Assembly (NCBI RefSeq): GCF_002909485.1
Contig: NZ_PPXG01000010.1
Location: forward strand, 1 to 64,000
Reading direction: 5' to 3'
Source: Stutzerimonas stutzeri
GTDB taxonomy: Bacteria; Pseudomonadota; Gammaproteobacteria; Pseudomonadales; Pseudomonadaceae
Length of the DNA stretch: 64,000 nt
Within the stretch, counting starts at the first letter, position 1; every line of letters begins with the position of its first letter. The notes beneath the pieces are model-generated. The model was not told where the DNA came from. It ran no database searches and saw nothing but the letters and a program-made list of their open reading frames with translations. The translations under genes and the position numbers were made by a program. Shown piece by piece: positions 40,040-48,355 of the stretch.

Positions 40040-40133
40040 AAGCTGACCCGCGCGCTACCGTGGCGGTAGCGCGCGGAGGAAACCGAAACAACCTTTTCTC
40101 GGCAGACCTTCCAAAAATCCCCCGCCTAACACC

Positions 40134-40161
40134 TTGTGCAACAAAAGTTTTTCTGTAGAAT
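40134..40161 (+). promoter_or_regulatory. tRNA-Pro(CGG) promoter
   Basis: -35 TTGTGC (40134-40139), 16-bp spacer, -10 TAGAAT (40156-40161), discriminator GCGCGCC, 12 bp before the tRNA. The spacing and GC-rich discriminator match the rRNA and tRNA-Val promoters. Confidence 0.75.
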
Positions 40162-40173
40162 GCGCGCCATCTT

Positions 40174-40250
40174 CGGAGCGTAGCGCAGCTTGGTAGCGCG
40201 TCTCGTTCGGGACGAGAAGGTCGCTGGTTCGAATCCAGTCGCTCCGACCA
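40174..40250 (+). tRNA. tRNA-Pro (anticodon CGG)
   Basis: 77 nt with encoded CCA. Acceptor CGGAGCG pairs with CGCTCCG; anticodon stem TCTCG/CGAGA encloses TTCGGGA, so the anticodon is CGG. Second proline isoacceptor of the window, in the same position relative to mobA and porin genes as in PAO1 (from memory). Confidence 0.95.
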
Positions 40251-40285
40251 TATCCCGGGTTCAGCTTCATATATGCAGCTGAACT

Positions 40286-40314
40286 AAAAAAACCGGTCTT
40301 TGACCGGTTTTTTT
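40286..40314 (+). terminator. Terminator of tRNA-Pro(CGG)
   Basis: Stem AACCGGTC (40291-40298) / GACCGGTT (40302-40309), three-base loop, extended by A and T runs, followed by TTTTT. A second weaker hairpin TTCAGCT/AGCTGAA lies just before it. Confidence 0.88.
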
Positions 40315-40335
40315 GTGCGCGAAATTCGTGCCCTA

Positions 40336-40584
40336 TTACGCGGGCGCCTGTAAAAAGCTCACTATCTGTTCAGCCTCGAACGGCCAATCTAGCTCGGCGC
40401 CGGTATCAACACGGCGGAGGACGGGGATTCGCAAAGCGTAAACCTCTACCCCCTCAACGCTTTCCGCGATATCAATAAGCTCAACGAGCAACCCATACTC
40501 AACCAAAGGCATGAGGACCTCTTCAGCCTGCTCGCAAAGATGGCAGCCTGAGGTCCCGAAAAGTTGGCATTCCGGCAGCAGCAT
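40336..40584 (-). CDS. Glutaredoxin-like protein
   Basis: 82-residue thioredoxin-fold protein with the CHLC redox motif at residues 14-17 (GTSGCHLCEQAEEVL), a Glrx-like family often named DUF836. The cis-Pro is in RIPVLRRVDTGAELDWPF. It would reduce disulphides or, as some members, carry redox tasks in stress; no partner gene is adjacent. Its ATG is 411 bp from the porin gene, which lies on the other strand. Confidence 0.87.
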   Translation of the reverse strand: MLLPECQLFGTSGCHLCEQAEEVLMPLVEYGLLVELIDIAESVEGVEVYALRIPVLRRVDTGAELDWPFEAEQIVSFLQAPA

Positions 40585-40995
40585 TTGGTTCTCTCACAAT
40601 TTCCGTGAAAGAGATTCTAGCAAGGGCTCCAAGGTACGCCATTGGTTATGGGCAGCGCTTTAGCTAAATAGCTGTCGGAAATGTGAATTCGCCCCCACTC
40701 ATCAGGCGATTGTGCGAACGCCATTCGACTCAGCCCTAGCAAAACGCTAGGATGCTGCGACCCGCGGCAACGCAGATTGCCCGGCAATACCCGTTAGTCT
40801 TTAATCGCCAAGCTTATGCAGTGCACTAACAGATCACAGTCGGCGCCGGATGTTTGGCAGGCTGCGACCGTCTAGCACGTTGACTTGCGGGACTTGGCGA
40901 CTAAAGTCTAAAGGTTGAAAAACCTCTGTAATGTTTTATTGCATGGCGCCGTAAAGAGCGACTTCAGAGCATCATCCAACGAGGAGAAATAAGAA
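40585..40995. other. Intergenic region upstream of the OprD-type porin
   Basis: 411 bp without a gene. It holds a perfect CCTAGC (40735-40740) / GCTAGG (40746-40751) hairpin with an AAAAC loop and a sigma70-like promoter given separately. A long 5' leader of about 80 bases would precede the porin. No other structure was seen. Confidence 0.45.
40880..40907 (+). promoter_or_regulatory. Predicted porin promoter
   Basis: -35 TTGACT (40880-40885), 16-bp spacer, -10 TAAAGT (40902-40907), about 80 bp before the porin start codon. Confidence 0.5.
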
Positions 40996-42267
40996 ATGCT
41001 CAAGACCCCCATCGCCCGGGGCGTGGCCCTCGCCACTCTGGGAGCAACACTGGCTATCCCAACCATGGCCCAAGCCGCCTTCATCGAAGACACCAAGGCT
41101 GGCCTGGAGCTGCGTAACTTCTATTTCAACCGTGATTACCGTGAAGATCCTGGCCAGAGCAAGCAGGAAGAGTGGGGCCAGGGTTTCCTGCTGCGTGTTG
41201 AATCCGGCTTTACCGAAGGTACTGTAGGATTTGGCGTCGACGCTCTCGCGCTGCAGGGTGTCAAGTTGTACTCCAGTGAAGACACTGGCGGTAGCGGCCT
41301 GATGCCTAGCTCATACGGCAACGAAGCACCCGGCGAGTGGTCGTCCTTTGGCCTGACGGGTAAAGCGAAAGTTTCCGAAACAGTTCTAAAGGTCGGCACA
41401 CTGCAGTTCAAGAACCCGGCAATTGGCACCAGCGACAGCCGTCTGCTGCCGCAAACCATGCAGGGCGCCCAGATCATTTCAAAAGAGATCAAAGGGCTGA
41501 CTCTGGATGCAGGCTATGCAAACCGCATCAACCATCGTGACTCTACGAACAACCAAGTGATGGCGCTGAACACCGGCGGCCGTCGTGGTATCACCGTAGA
41601 CGCCGGCACTCCCAACGAGTCCAATGACTTCCGCTTCTTGGGTGGTAGCTACCAGGTATCTAAAGACCTGACTGCTACTTACTACTACAGCAACCTGGAA
41701 GACCTCTATAAGCAGCATACGTACAACCTCGTACATGTTCTGCCTATTGGAGATGGCCAGTCTCTGAAAACTGACCTGCGCTATTCGCGCTCCAAGGACG
41801 ACGGCAGCTCGAACGTCGACAACAAAGCACTTGGCGCTATGGTCACTTATTCGCTGAGCGGCCACAGCTTCGGTCTTGGCTACCAGAAGATGAGCGGCGA
41901 CACTGGCTTTGCATATGTTGGCGGCTCTACCGATCCATTCCTGGTCAACTACGTCCAGATCAATGACTTCGCCAACGCTGACGAGAAGTCCTGGCAGGCT
42001 CGCTATGACTTCAACTTCGCCTCCATTGGTGTGCCTGGCCTGACATTTATGACCCGCTATATCACTGGCGACAACTTCGAGCGCGCGAATGGCACCGAAG
42101 GCAAGCAGTGGGAGCGCGACATGGATATCGGTTACACCTTCCAGGAAGGTACGCTGAAGAACCTGAACGTCAAATGGCGTAACGCGACTGCTCGCAACAA
42201 CTACAACCGCGGCACCAACGTCGACGAAAACCGTCTGATCGTCAGCTACACCATTCCGCTGATGTAA
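40996..42267 (+). CDS. OprD-family outer membrane porin
   Basis: 423-residue porin; a 27-residue signal peptide ends TMAQA. The mature protein begins AFIEDTKAGLELRNFYFNRDYRE and shows OprD-type repeats and a strong C-terminal beta strand ending SYTIPLM, with fairly few hydrophobic runs, as expected for an 18-strand barrel. OprD paralogues carry basic amino acids, organic acids or other small solutes; the substrate cannot be told. GAGGAG lies at 40981, close upstream of the ATG. PAO1 has opdQ (PA3038) at this place, so an OpdQ-like protein is likely. A strong terminator follows. Confidence 0.9.
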   Translation: MLKTPIARGVALATLGATLAIPTMAQAAFIEDTKAGLELRNFYFNRDYREDPGQSKQEEWGQGFLLRVESGFTEGTVGFGVDALALQGVKLYSSEDTGGSGLMPSSYGNEAPGEWSSFGLTGKAKVSETVLKVGTLQFKNPAIGTSDSRLLPQTMQGAQIISKEIKGLTLDAGYANRINHRDSTNNQVMALNTGGRRGITVDAGTPNESNDFRFLGGSYQVSKDLTATYYYSNLEDLYKQHTYNLVHVLPIGDGQSLKTDLRYSRSKDDGSSNVDNKALGAMVTYSLSGHSFGLGYQKMSGDTGFAYVGGSTDPFLVNYVQINDFANADEKSWQARYDFNFASIGVPGLTFMTRYITGDNFERANGTEGKQWERDMDIGYTFQEGTLKNLNVKWRNATARNNYNRGTNVDENRLIVSYTIPLM

Positions 42268-42298
42268 ATGCGGCTACGGCACTTAGCGTGTTGTAGAT

Positions 42299-42328
42299 AG
42301 GAAAACCCGCTCCGGCGGGTTTTCTTTT
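42299..42328 (+). terminator. Terminator of the porin gene
   Basis: Stem GAAAACCCGC (42301-42310) / GCGGGTTTTC (42315-42324), loop TCCG, then TTTT. Confidence 0.88.
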
Positions 42329-42491
42329 GCCAGGACGCTTTGAAGTTAATAGGCGCGACGGTGACGCCAACACTACACTCTGCACGCCTACCAACCGGTG
42401 CTAACGAAACAGGGAACCTTGCGCCAACGCTACGCTCGAAACTTTAGGCAACGGACCTTTCGTCCCTGCAAGATTCATGAAGGAGCTGCGA

Positions 42492-42893
42492 ATGTCTACC
42501 GAGTCCACTTTCGGCACAAACGACAACACCCCGATCCCTGAGGGTCCTGCTGGAAGCAACCGTCCGCTAATCGATACGTCCGCCCACCGTCGTAACCTGC
42601 AGGCCGCACAAAACGCGCTGATTGAGGAATTTCATACTCTCATCGGTGATACCGAGCGCTTGCTCAAGCACACCCAGGAAACTGCAGGCGGCCAAACTGA
42701 AGAGCTGCGCGGCAAGATTAACGCGAACATTGCCAAAGCTCGCGAGATGCTAAAAGAACGGGAATCTTCGATGCGTGATCAAGGCCAAGCTGCCATCCAG
42801 TGCACAGAGGAATATGTACATACACACCCGTGGCAATCGATCGGCATCGCTGCCGGCGTCGGTTTCCTGCTTGGCCTGATTTCACGTCGCTGA
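42492..42893 (+). CDS. YqjD/ElaB-like (DUF883) membrane-anchored protein
   Basis: 133 residues. The soluble part is a long helix (NLQAAQNALIEEFHTLIGD ... KINANIAKAREMLKERESS) and the C-terminus is the DUF883 anchor, HPWQSIGIAAGVGFLLGLISRR. E. coli relatives sit in the inner membrane and bind ribosomes through the N-terminus in stationary phase. AAGGAG precedes the ATG at 42492; an earlier in-frame ATG at 42477 is less well placed. First of three genes with similar domains in E. coli (yqjD-yqjE-yqjK). Confidence 0.88.
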   Translation: MSTESTFGTNDNTPIPEGPAGSNRPLIDTSAHRRNLQAAQNALIEEFHTLIGDTERLLKHTQETAGGQTEELRGKINANIAKAREMLKERESSMRDQGQAAIQCTEEYVHTHPWQSIGIAAGVGFLLGLISRR

Positions 42894-42907
42894 TGGGAGA
42901 GACACCA

Positions 42908-43288
42908 ATGGAAGCGAAGCCCGGCGCCGAGGCCCCTAAGCCATCGCTGAAAAAGCTGGGCGGCGCATTCGTCGGTCTGCTGCAGGGCCACCTCGAGCTC
43001 GTAGGCATTGAGCTACAGGAAGAGAAAGCACGTACGTTTCGGCTATTTCTCCTGGCTGGTGTCAGCCTTATTCTAGGGCTGCTGGTTCTAGTTGGTCTTT
43101 CAGCAGCGATCGTCATCGCCTTCTGGGAAACCCATCGGATGGCTGCGATTCTTGGACTCTGCGCAACTTACGCAGTGGTCATGATCATCTGCATAAGTCG
43201 TGCAGTTTCCCTCGCCAAACAATGCGCCGCGCCGTTCCAGGCAACCCTGGAAGAGCTGGAACGCAATCGGGAGCGATTACTGCCATGA
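42908..43288 (+). CDS. YqjE-like (phage holin 3-6 family) membrane protein
   Basis: 126 residues with two transmembrane segments (FRLFLLAGVSLILGLLVLVGL and AAILGLCATYAVVMIICI). The Phage_holin_3_6/YqjE family name is structural, and the protein is not phage-derived here. Charged amphipathic N-terminus (GAFVGLLQGHLELVGIELQEEKAR). It starts 14 bp after the DUF883 gene and its stop overlaps the next gene. Confidence 0.85.
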   Translation: MEAKPGAEAPKPSLKKLGGAFVGLLQGHLELVGIELQEEKARTFRLFLLAGVSLILGLLVLVGLSAAIVIAFWETHRMAAILGLCATYAVVMIICISRAVSLAKQCAAPFQATLEELERNRERLLP

Positions 43289-43599
43289 GCGGACCGTTGA
43301 GCACGTCTAATAATCTGAGCATGCGCAAGGATCTTGTGAGACTGCGTATGGAAATGCATCGCCAGCAGATGCTTTACCACGTGCAGCCTCTGTCTCATCC
43401 TTTGCAGCATGTGAGGAGTTTCATGACCTCACACAACCCATCATCCGAGCCTTCTTCGGGAAAAGGTCCGATGATGGTTGCAGCGACAGTGGTGTTGGCG
43501 CTCTTCGGTCGGCGAATGGGAAAGATCGGGAAATTGGCTCGGGTCGCACTGACGCTTTATCCACTGATCAAACGCCAGCAAAAATTGCGCGGAAGGTAG
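43285..43599 (+). CDS. Small basic YqjK-like protein
   Basis: 104-residue basic protein starting with the ATG that overlaps the previous TGA (ATGA). It has a coiled-coil-like N-terminal half (RKDLVRLRMEMHRQQMLYHV) and one possible hydrophobic segment (GPMMVAATVVLALFG) followed by many Lys/Arg. It is the third gene of a YqjD-YqjE-YqjK-like set. Function unknown. Confidence 0.75.
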   Translation: MSGPLSTSNNLSMRKDLVRLRMEMHRQQMLYHVQPLSHPLQHVRSFMTSHNPSSEPSSGKGPMMVAATVVLALFGRRMGKIGKLARVALTLYPLIKRQQKLRGR

Positions 43600-43640
43600 C
43601 GCTAATACCGTCGAGCCTGAACCTCTTCATAAACAGCCCG

Positions 43641-43661
43641 CTCCGGCCATATCGGCCGGGG
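43641..43661 (+). terminator. Weak hairpin after the YqjK-like gene
   Basis: CTCCGGCC (43641-43648) / GGCCGGGG (43654-43661) with one G-T pair. No U-run follows, so termination is doubtful. Confidence 0.4.
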
Positions 43662-43757
43662 CGTTGCTGTGCGTATTGAGGGTACCTTCCCGCTCACTAG
43701 TGCGATTAGTACCCATCGGGGTCATGGCGGTTATGATAGTTTCCCCCCAGCCCGATT

Positions 43758-45110
43758 ATGGCAATACGGAGATGGTCCTTGGACTGGCACACATTGCTCA
43801 CCCGCGAACGACTCGGTAAATCTGCTCAAAGCAGCGACGAACTAGGCCGCAGTCCGTTTCACAAGGATCACGACCGCATCATTTTCTCCGGAGCTTTCCG
43901 CCGCCTCGGGCGCAAGACACAGGTTCATCCGGTATCGAGCAACGACCACATCCATACCCGCCTCACCCATTCGCTTGAAGTCAGCTGCGTAGGCCGATCG
44001 CTGGGCATGCGTGTCGGCGAAGTATTGCGTGAAGACCTACCTGAATGGTGCAGCCCTGCGGACCTTGGCATGGTCGTCCAGTCTGCCTGCCTGGCTCACG
44101 ACATTGGCAACCCACCCTTCGGCCACTCCGGTGAAGACGCCATTCGCTGCTGGTTCCAGCAAGCAGCTGGCCGGGGATGGCTCGACGACATGAGCGACGC
44201 ACAGCGCGCGGACTTCCTCAACTTTGAGGGCAACGCCCAGGGCTTTCGCGTGCTCACGCAGCTGGAATATCACCAGTTCGACGGTGGGACGCGGCTGACC
44301 TATGCCACGCTTGGCACCTACCTCAAGTATCCATGGACCTCCCGACACGCGGAGGCGCTCGGCTACAAGAAGCACAAGTTCGGCTGCTATCAGAACGAAC
44401 AGCCATTACTTGAGCAGATCGCACAGAAGCTCAACCTGCCCAAGGTAGCGGACCAACGCTGGGCACGCCATCCGCTCGTTTACCTAATGGAAGCGGCAGA
44501 CGACATTTGTTACGGGCTGATCGATCTTGAGGATGGCCTCGAGATGGAGCTGCTTGACTATTCGGAAGTCGAGGCGCTGCTACTCGCGCTGGTCGGCGAT
44601 GACATCCCGGAAACCTATCGCCAGCTAGGCCCCAATGACTCAAGGCGGCGCAAGTTAGCTATTCTGCGCGGCAAGGCCATCGAACACCTGACCAATGCTG
44701 CGGCGGCCGCGTTCGTCGAGCAGCAGCGCAGTTTGCTGCGTGGTGAGCTAACAGGCGATCTCGTTGAACACATGCACGGTCCTGCTAAGGACTGCGTGCT
44801 GCAAGCGAAAGCGATGGCCCGGGAGAAGATCTTCCAGGATAAGCGTAAGACTCTGCACGAGATTGGTGCCTACACGACGCTGGAGATATTGTTAAACGCT
44901 TTCTGCGGCGCAGCCCTGGAGCGGCATCGCGGCGGCACCCCTTCGTTCAAGAACCAGCGAATCCTCGACCTTTTGGGTCGTAGCGCGCCTTCGCCGGACC
45001 TGCCGCTCTATCAGTCCTTCCTGCGAATGATCGACTTCATCGCTGGCATGACCGACAGCTATGCCACGGAAATGGCCGGTGAGATGACCGGCCGCTCCAG
45101 CCCGGTTTGA
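43758..45110 (+). CDS. dgt: Deoxyguanosinetriphosphate triphosphohydrolase-like protein
   Basis: 450-residue HD-domain dNTPase that releases triphosphate from dGTP or other dNTPs. The metal-binding His and Asp residues are in [14 protein letters not shown] and [15 protein letters not shown], and the later [12 protein letters not shown] completes the set. The N-terminal [25 protein letters not shown] segment (here [14 protein letters not shown]) is family-typical. Fairly sure of the family, less of the substrate. The FUSC-like gene follows by 4 bp. Confidence 0.93.
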   Translation: MAIRRWSLDWHTLLTRERLGKSAQSSDELGRSPFHKDHDRIIFSGAFRRLGRKTQVHPVSSNDHIHTRLTHSLEVSCVGRSLGMRVGEVLREDLPEWCSPADLGMVVQSACLAHDIGNPPFGHSGEDAIRCWFQQAAGRGWLDDMSDAQRADFLNFEGNAQGFRVLTQLEYHQFDGGTRLTYATLGTYLKYPWTSRHAEALGYKKHKFGCYQNEQPLLEQIAQKLNLPKVADQRWARHPLVYLMEAADDICYGLIDLEDGLEMELLDYSEVEALLLALVGDDIPETYRQLGPNDSRRRKLAILRGKAIEHLTNAAAAAFVEQQRSLLRGELTGDLVEHMHGPAKDCVLQAKAMAREKIFQDKRKTLHEIGAYTTLEILLNAFCGAALERHRGGTPSFKNQRILDLLGRSAPSPDLPLYQSFLRMIDFIAGMTDSYATEMAGEMTGRSSPV

Positions 45111-45114
45111 CCAC

Positions 45115-46206
45115 GTGAAGCGCCTGCTGCGAGAAAGCATCCATTGGCATCCTGCTCGCCCCGCCTGGGGCGCGGCCATGGTTGCCGGCTTCGGTTGCGC
45201 CTTGCCATTACTACTTGGGTTGTTCAGTGGCCATCCAGGCTTCCTGTGGGCGACAGTAGGCGCGTTTCAGGCTGCCAAGGCCAATCCCCTCCATCGCTTC
45301 GGTATGCTGCGCATGCTGCTGCTCATAGCCTTGGGAGCCGGTAGCGCCGGACTGGGTTTCTGGTCGGCAACCCATCCACTGATCAGTCTCGGCCTGTTCG
45401 CATTCTATGGCCTGCTGCTGGCCTGGCTGCAACGCTACGGAAGCGAAGCCGGCAAGCTCGGCATCGGCTTGGCGATCTGTCTGTGTCTCGGCCAAGGGCA
45501 ATACGGCATAGGCGATTTCAACAATCCTTATGCGATTGCCATGCTGTTCGCGCTTGGGGGACTTTGGGTGACCTTGCTGGCATTCGGGATGCGCGGGATG
45601 CATGGTTTACGGATGTGGCCGTACATGCCCCGACTGATGAGCATCCTGCGGGTGTTGCGACGACATGCCAGGCGGACGCCTATCCGGCAATGGCGTGTGC
45701 ATGCGTTGACCTACATGCTGGCCGGGGCGTTGGGGGGCGTCATCGTCAATATGGCTCAACTGCCGAGAGGCTATTGGCTAACCCTGGCTGTATTCACCAC
45801 GTTGCAGATGGATCTAGAGCGCAGCTTTGTGCGGGCACTGCAGGCAGCCCTGGGGATACTGGCCGCCGCAGCCATTCTGATCTATATCGGCCATGGCTTG
45901 GCCGACCCGCCCTTGATGGTGATGATCCTGCTGCCGCTCGTGGTGCTCGGCAGGGCATTTCAGGCAAATCACTACGGGCTGTTCGTGCTGCAGACGACAC
46001 TGCTGTTTCTGCTGCTGGCGGAAACCCTAGCCCAGGACTGGAATCTGCCACAGATACGGCTCATAAATGCTGCCATTGGCGTGGCTGTGGCATTATTGAT
46101 CGCTACGTTGATGCACTGGCTTCACATACTGCTGGCTAGGCGATCGCTCAGGAAAACCCAGCCGGCAGCACCAGAATCTGACGAGAAACCTACGCCTGAG
46201 TCCTGA
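45115..46206 (+). CDS. FUSC-family membrane protein (putative inner-membrane transporter)
   Basis: 363-residue integral membrane protein. At least eight hydrophobic segments are visible in two similar halves (residues ~20-170 and ~205-350), with a cytoplasmic-type linker between (RHARRTPIRQWRVH). FUSC/YccS/YhcK-type proteins are believed to export aromatic acids or similar compounds; no substrate evidence here. Start is GTG, 4 bp after dgt. The 3' end overlaps the converging yggL gene by 17 bp. Confidence 0.8.
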   Translation: MKRLLRESIHWHPARPAWGAAMVAGFGCALPLLLGLFSGHPGFLWATVGAFQAAKANPLHRFGMLRMLLLIALGAGSAGLGFWSATHPLISLGLFAFYGLLLAWLQRYGSEAGKLGIGLAICLCLGQGQYGIGDFNNPYAIAMLFALGGLWVTLLAFGMRGMHGLRMWPYMPRLMSILRVLRRHARRTPIRQWRVHALTYMLAGALGGVIVNMAQLPRGYWLTLAVFTTLQMDLERSFVRALQAALGILAAAAILIYIGHGLADPPLMVMILLPLVVLGRAFQANHYGLFVLQTTLLFLLLAETLAQDWNLPQIRLINAAIGVAVALLIATLMHWLHILLARRSLRKTQPAAPESDEKPTPES

Positions 46207-46534
46207 TCGGGTTTTCCGGGTACCACACATCCATCAGCGGGCTAACACTGTACTCAGCCAGCTCGGTGCGACCTTTCAGCCAGGCATCCACCGCCGCACG
46301 CTGCTCTTCGCTGACTGATCCACGGCGGCCCAGGCAGACAAAACCATAGTCTTCGCCACCGATGTAGCCGAGTTCGTTGGCTTCCATGGCTTCATCAATG
46401 AAGGCTTCGAGGAAGTCATCCACAGCCTTGCTTTCGATCCCTTCGCGATAGGTGAGATTGATCTCGAAGCCCAGTTCCTGGAACTCATCGACACAGAGTT
46501 TCTTGCGCAGACGACGCGAACGATTTGTAGCCAT
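46190..46534 (-). CDS. yggL: YggL/DUF469 50S ribosome-associated protein
   Basis: 114-residue protein of the YggL/DUF469 family (MATNRSRRLRKKLCVDEFQELG), with GGEDYGFVC and PLMDVWYPE segments. In E. coli a homologue binds the ribosome. It faces the FUSC gene and overlaps it by 17 bp at the 3' ends. Start chosen at the family N-terminus; the frame is open further to 46696 but the extra region is unlikely. Confidence 0.9.
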   Translation of the reverse strand: MATNRSRRLRKKLCVDEFQELGFEINLTYREGIESKAVDDFLEAFIDEAMEANELGYIGGEDYGFVCLGRRGSVSEEQRAAVDAWLKGRTELAEYSVSPLMDVWYPENPIRTQA

Positions 46535-46811
46535 TGGATCGATCCTATTTTTACTTGATGACGGCGCGCACTCTAACAGTAACCCTGTACTAAGGCGATG
46601 ATCGACGAAAACTAGCGACGCCATCGCAGTGCCTCTTGTGCATCTATTTTTTGCAGTAACCCAGCTGGCACAGCTACGCTTATCGGATAGCGGCACAGCG
46701 CCTCTACAGCCCGGGCATAATGGCCCGCATTCGTTCCCTTAGAGTAGTGGGAAATCGCATGCAAAATCGTATTGCCAGTCACTCCTCGTGCCTGCCCAGA
46801 GGCGCTCGTCC

Positions 46812-48269
46812 ATGAACCGGATTTTTCGCGGCATCAGCCTCTTCGCGCTCGTTTTACCAATGGCCCTTCCACTGCACGCAGCCGGCGTTAATCAAACGCT
46901 GCCAGCCCGCGTCGAGCAGGCGCTGAAGGCCAATAAAATCAACAGTGATGCACTCTCGGTGGTGATATTGCCACTCACCGGCGACGGCGTGCCGACCTTC
47001 ATCAATGCGGATGTGTCGGTCAATCCTGCGTCAACCATGAAGCTGATCACCACTTTTGCGGCACTTGATCTGCTCGGACCTAATCATCAGTGGAAAACCG
47101 AGTTCTATGCCGACGGTCCTTTGGTGGACGGCACGCTCAACGGCAACCTTTACCTGAAAGGCGGCGGCGATCCAAAGCTGAACATGGAGAAGCTCTGGTT
47201 GCTGCTACGTGATCTACGCGCCAATGGGGTGAATAAGGTCACCGGTGACCTCGTACTGGACCGCAGCCACTTCGTCCAGCCCAACCTGCCGATATTCGAT
47301 GATGACGGAGGTGATCAGAACAAACCGTTTCTGGTCGGTCCGGACTCGCTTCTGGTCAACCTCAAGGCGCTGCGCTTCATCGTCCGCAACGATGGCGGCA
47401 AGGTTAACATCGCGATCGAGCCCCCCATTGCCAGCGTGCGCATCGACAACCGCGTGCAAGCGCTGCCTGCAGCCAAATGCCCCGGCTGGCCCGAGGTGCT
47501 CTATAACCCGGTTCCAGATGGTGATGGTGTCACTGTGGTGGTTACGGGCAAACTCGCCGACGGCTGCAGCGCCCAGACCTACCTGGCACTGCTGGATCAT
47601 GAACGCTATGCCGCAGGTGCCGTTCGCGCCATTTGGGGTGAACTCGGCGGCAGCATCCTGGGCCGTGACCGCGTCGCCACAGTACCCAGCAAAGCGCGCC
47701 TGCTGGCCAGAGCCTATTCCCCGGATCTCACCGAGATCATTCGCGACGTCAACAAGTACAGCAACAACACCATGGCCAAGCAGCTATTCCTAAGCCTTGG
47801 TGCGGAGTTCCGTAACGAGGCAGATGGTGATGACGCCAAGGCGGCACAACGGGTCATCCGCCAGTGGCTGGCGAAGAAAGGGCTCATTTCCCCGCACCTG
47901 GTGATCGAGAACGGCTCGGGGCTCTCGCGTGCTGAACGCGTCAGCGCGCGAGAATTTGGCAGCTTGCTACAGGCCGCCTGGCGTAGCCCTTACTCTGCCG
48001 AGTTCATCTCATCGATGCCGCTGGCCGCCGTGGACGGCACCATGCGTAAACGCCTTCGCAATACGCCGGTCGCAGGAAAGGCGCATATCAAAACGGGCAC
48101 CCTGAACAATGTCCGCGCTATCGCAGGTTACAGTCGCGACGGTGACGGTAATGTCTGGGCAGTTGTCGCCATCCTGAACCATCCCCGCCCTTGGGGCGCC
48201 TCGTCGATTCTCGACCAGGTACTGGTAAGCCTGTACAACCAGCGCAGCGAGAGCACCGCACAGCGCTGA
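46812..48269 (+). CDS. dacB: D-alanyl-D-alanine carboxypeptidase/endopeptidase (PBP4 type)
   Basis: 485-residue class C penicillin-binding protein in the periplasm that trims and cuts peptidoglycan cross-links. A signal peptide (about 1-23, ending HAA) is followed by the SxxK site (Ser74-Thr-Met-Lys77 in NPASTMKLIT), the S-x-N motif (YSNNTMAK) and HIKTGTLNN. Inactivation of dacB in P. aeruginosa induces AmpC. It shares the strand and is close to dgt in several pseudomonads. Start at MNRIFRG; the preceding Met is less likely. Confidence 0.95.
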   Translation: MNRIFRGISLFALVLPMALPLHAAGVNQTLPARVEQALKANKINSDALSVVILPLTGDGVPTFINADVSVNPASTMKLITTFAALDLLGPNHQWKTEFYADGPLVDGTLNGNLYLKGGGDPKLNMEKLWLLLRDLRANGVNKVTGDLVLDRSHFVQPNLPIFDDDGGDQNKPFLVGPDSLLVNLKALRFIVRNDGGKVNIAIEPPIASVRIDNRVQALPAAKCPGWPEVLYNPVPDGDGVTVVVTGKLADGCSAQTYLALLDHERYAAGAVRAIWGELGGSILGRDRVATVPSKARLLARAYSPDLTEIIRDVNKYSNNTMAKQLFLSLGAEFRNEADGDDAKAAQRVIRQWLAKKGLISPHLVIENGSGLSRAERVSAREFGSLLQAAWRSPYSAEFISSMPLAAVDGTMRKRLRNTPVAGKAHIKTGTLNNVRAIAGYSRDGDGNVWAVVAILNHPRPWGASSILDQVLVSLYNQRSESTAQR

Positions 48270-48280
48270 GGCTGCGAACC

Positions 48281-48302
48281 AGGCAGGCCCGGTGGCCTGC
48301 CT
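48281..48302. terminator. Hairpin between dacB and rlmKL (convergent)
   Basis: AGGCAGGCC (48281-48289) / GGCCTGCCT (48294-48302), loop CGGT. No U-run, but it sits between convergent genes. Confidence 0.5.
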
Positions 48303-48355
48303 TCAGCGCTAAGCAGCCATTTACGAAGCCGGCGGCAGACCAGCTGTAGACACTA

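Noticed and set aside
42908..43288. Phage holin family label as evidence for a prophage
   Set aside because: No other phage gene nearby; the family includes the chromosomal YqjE proteins.
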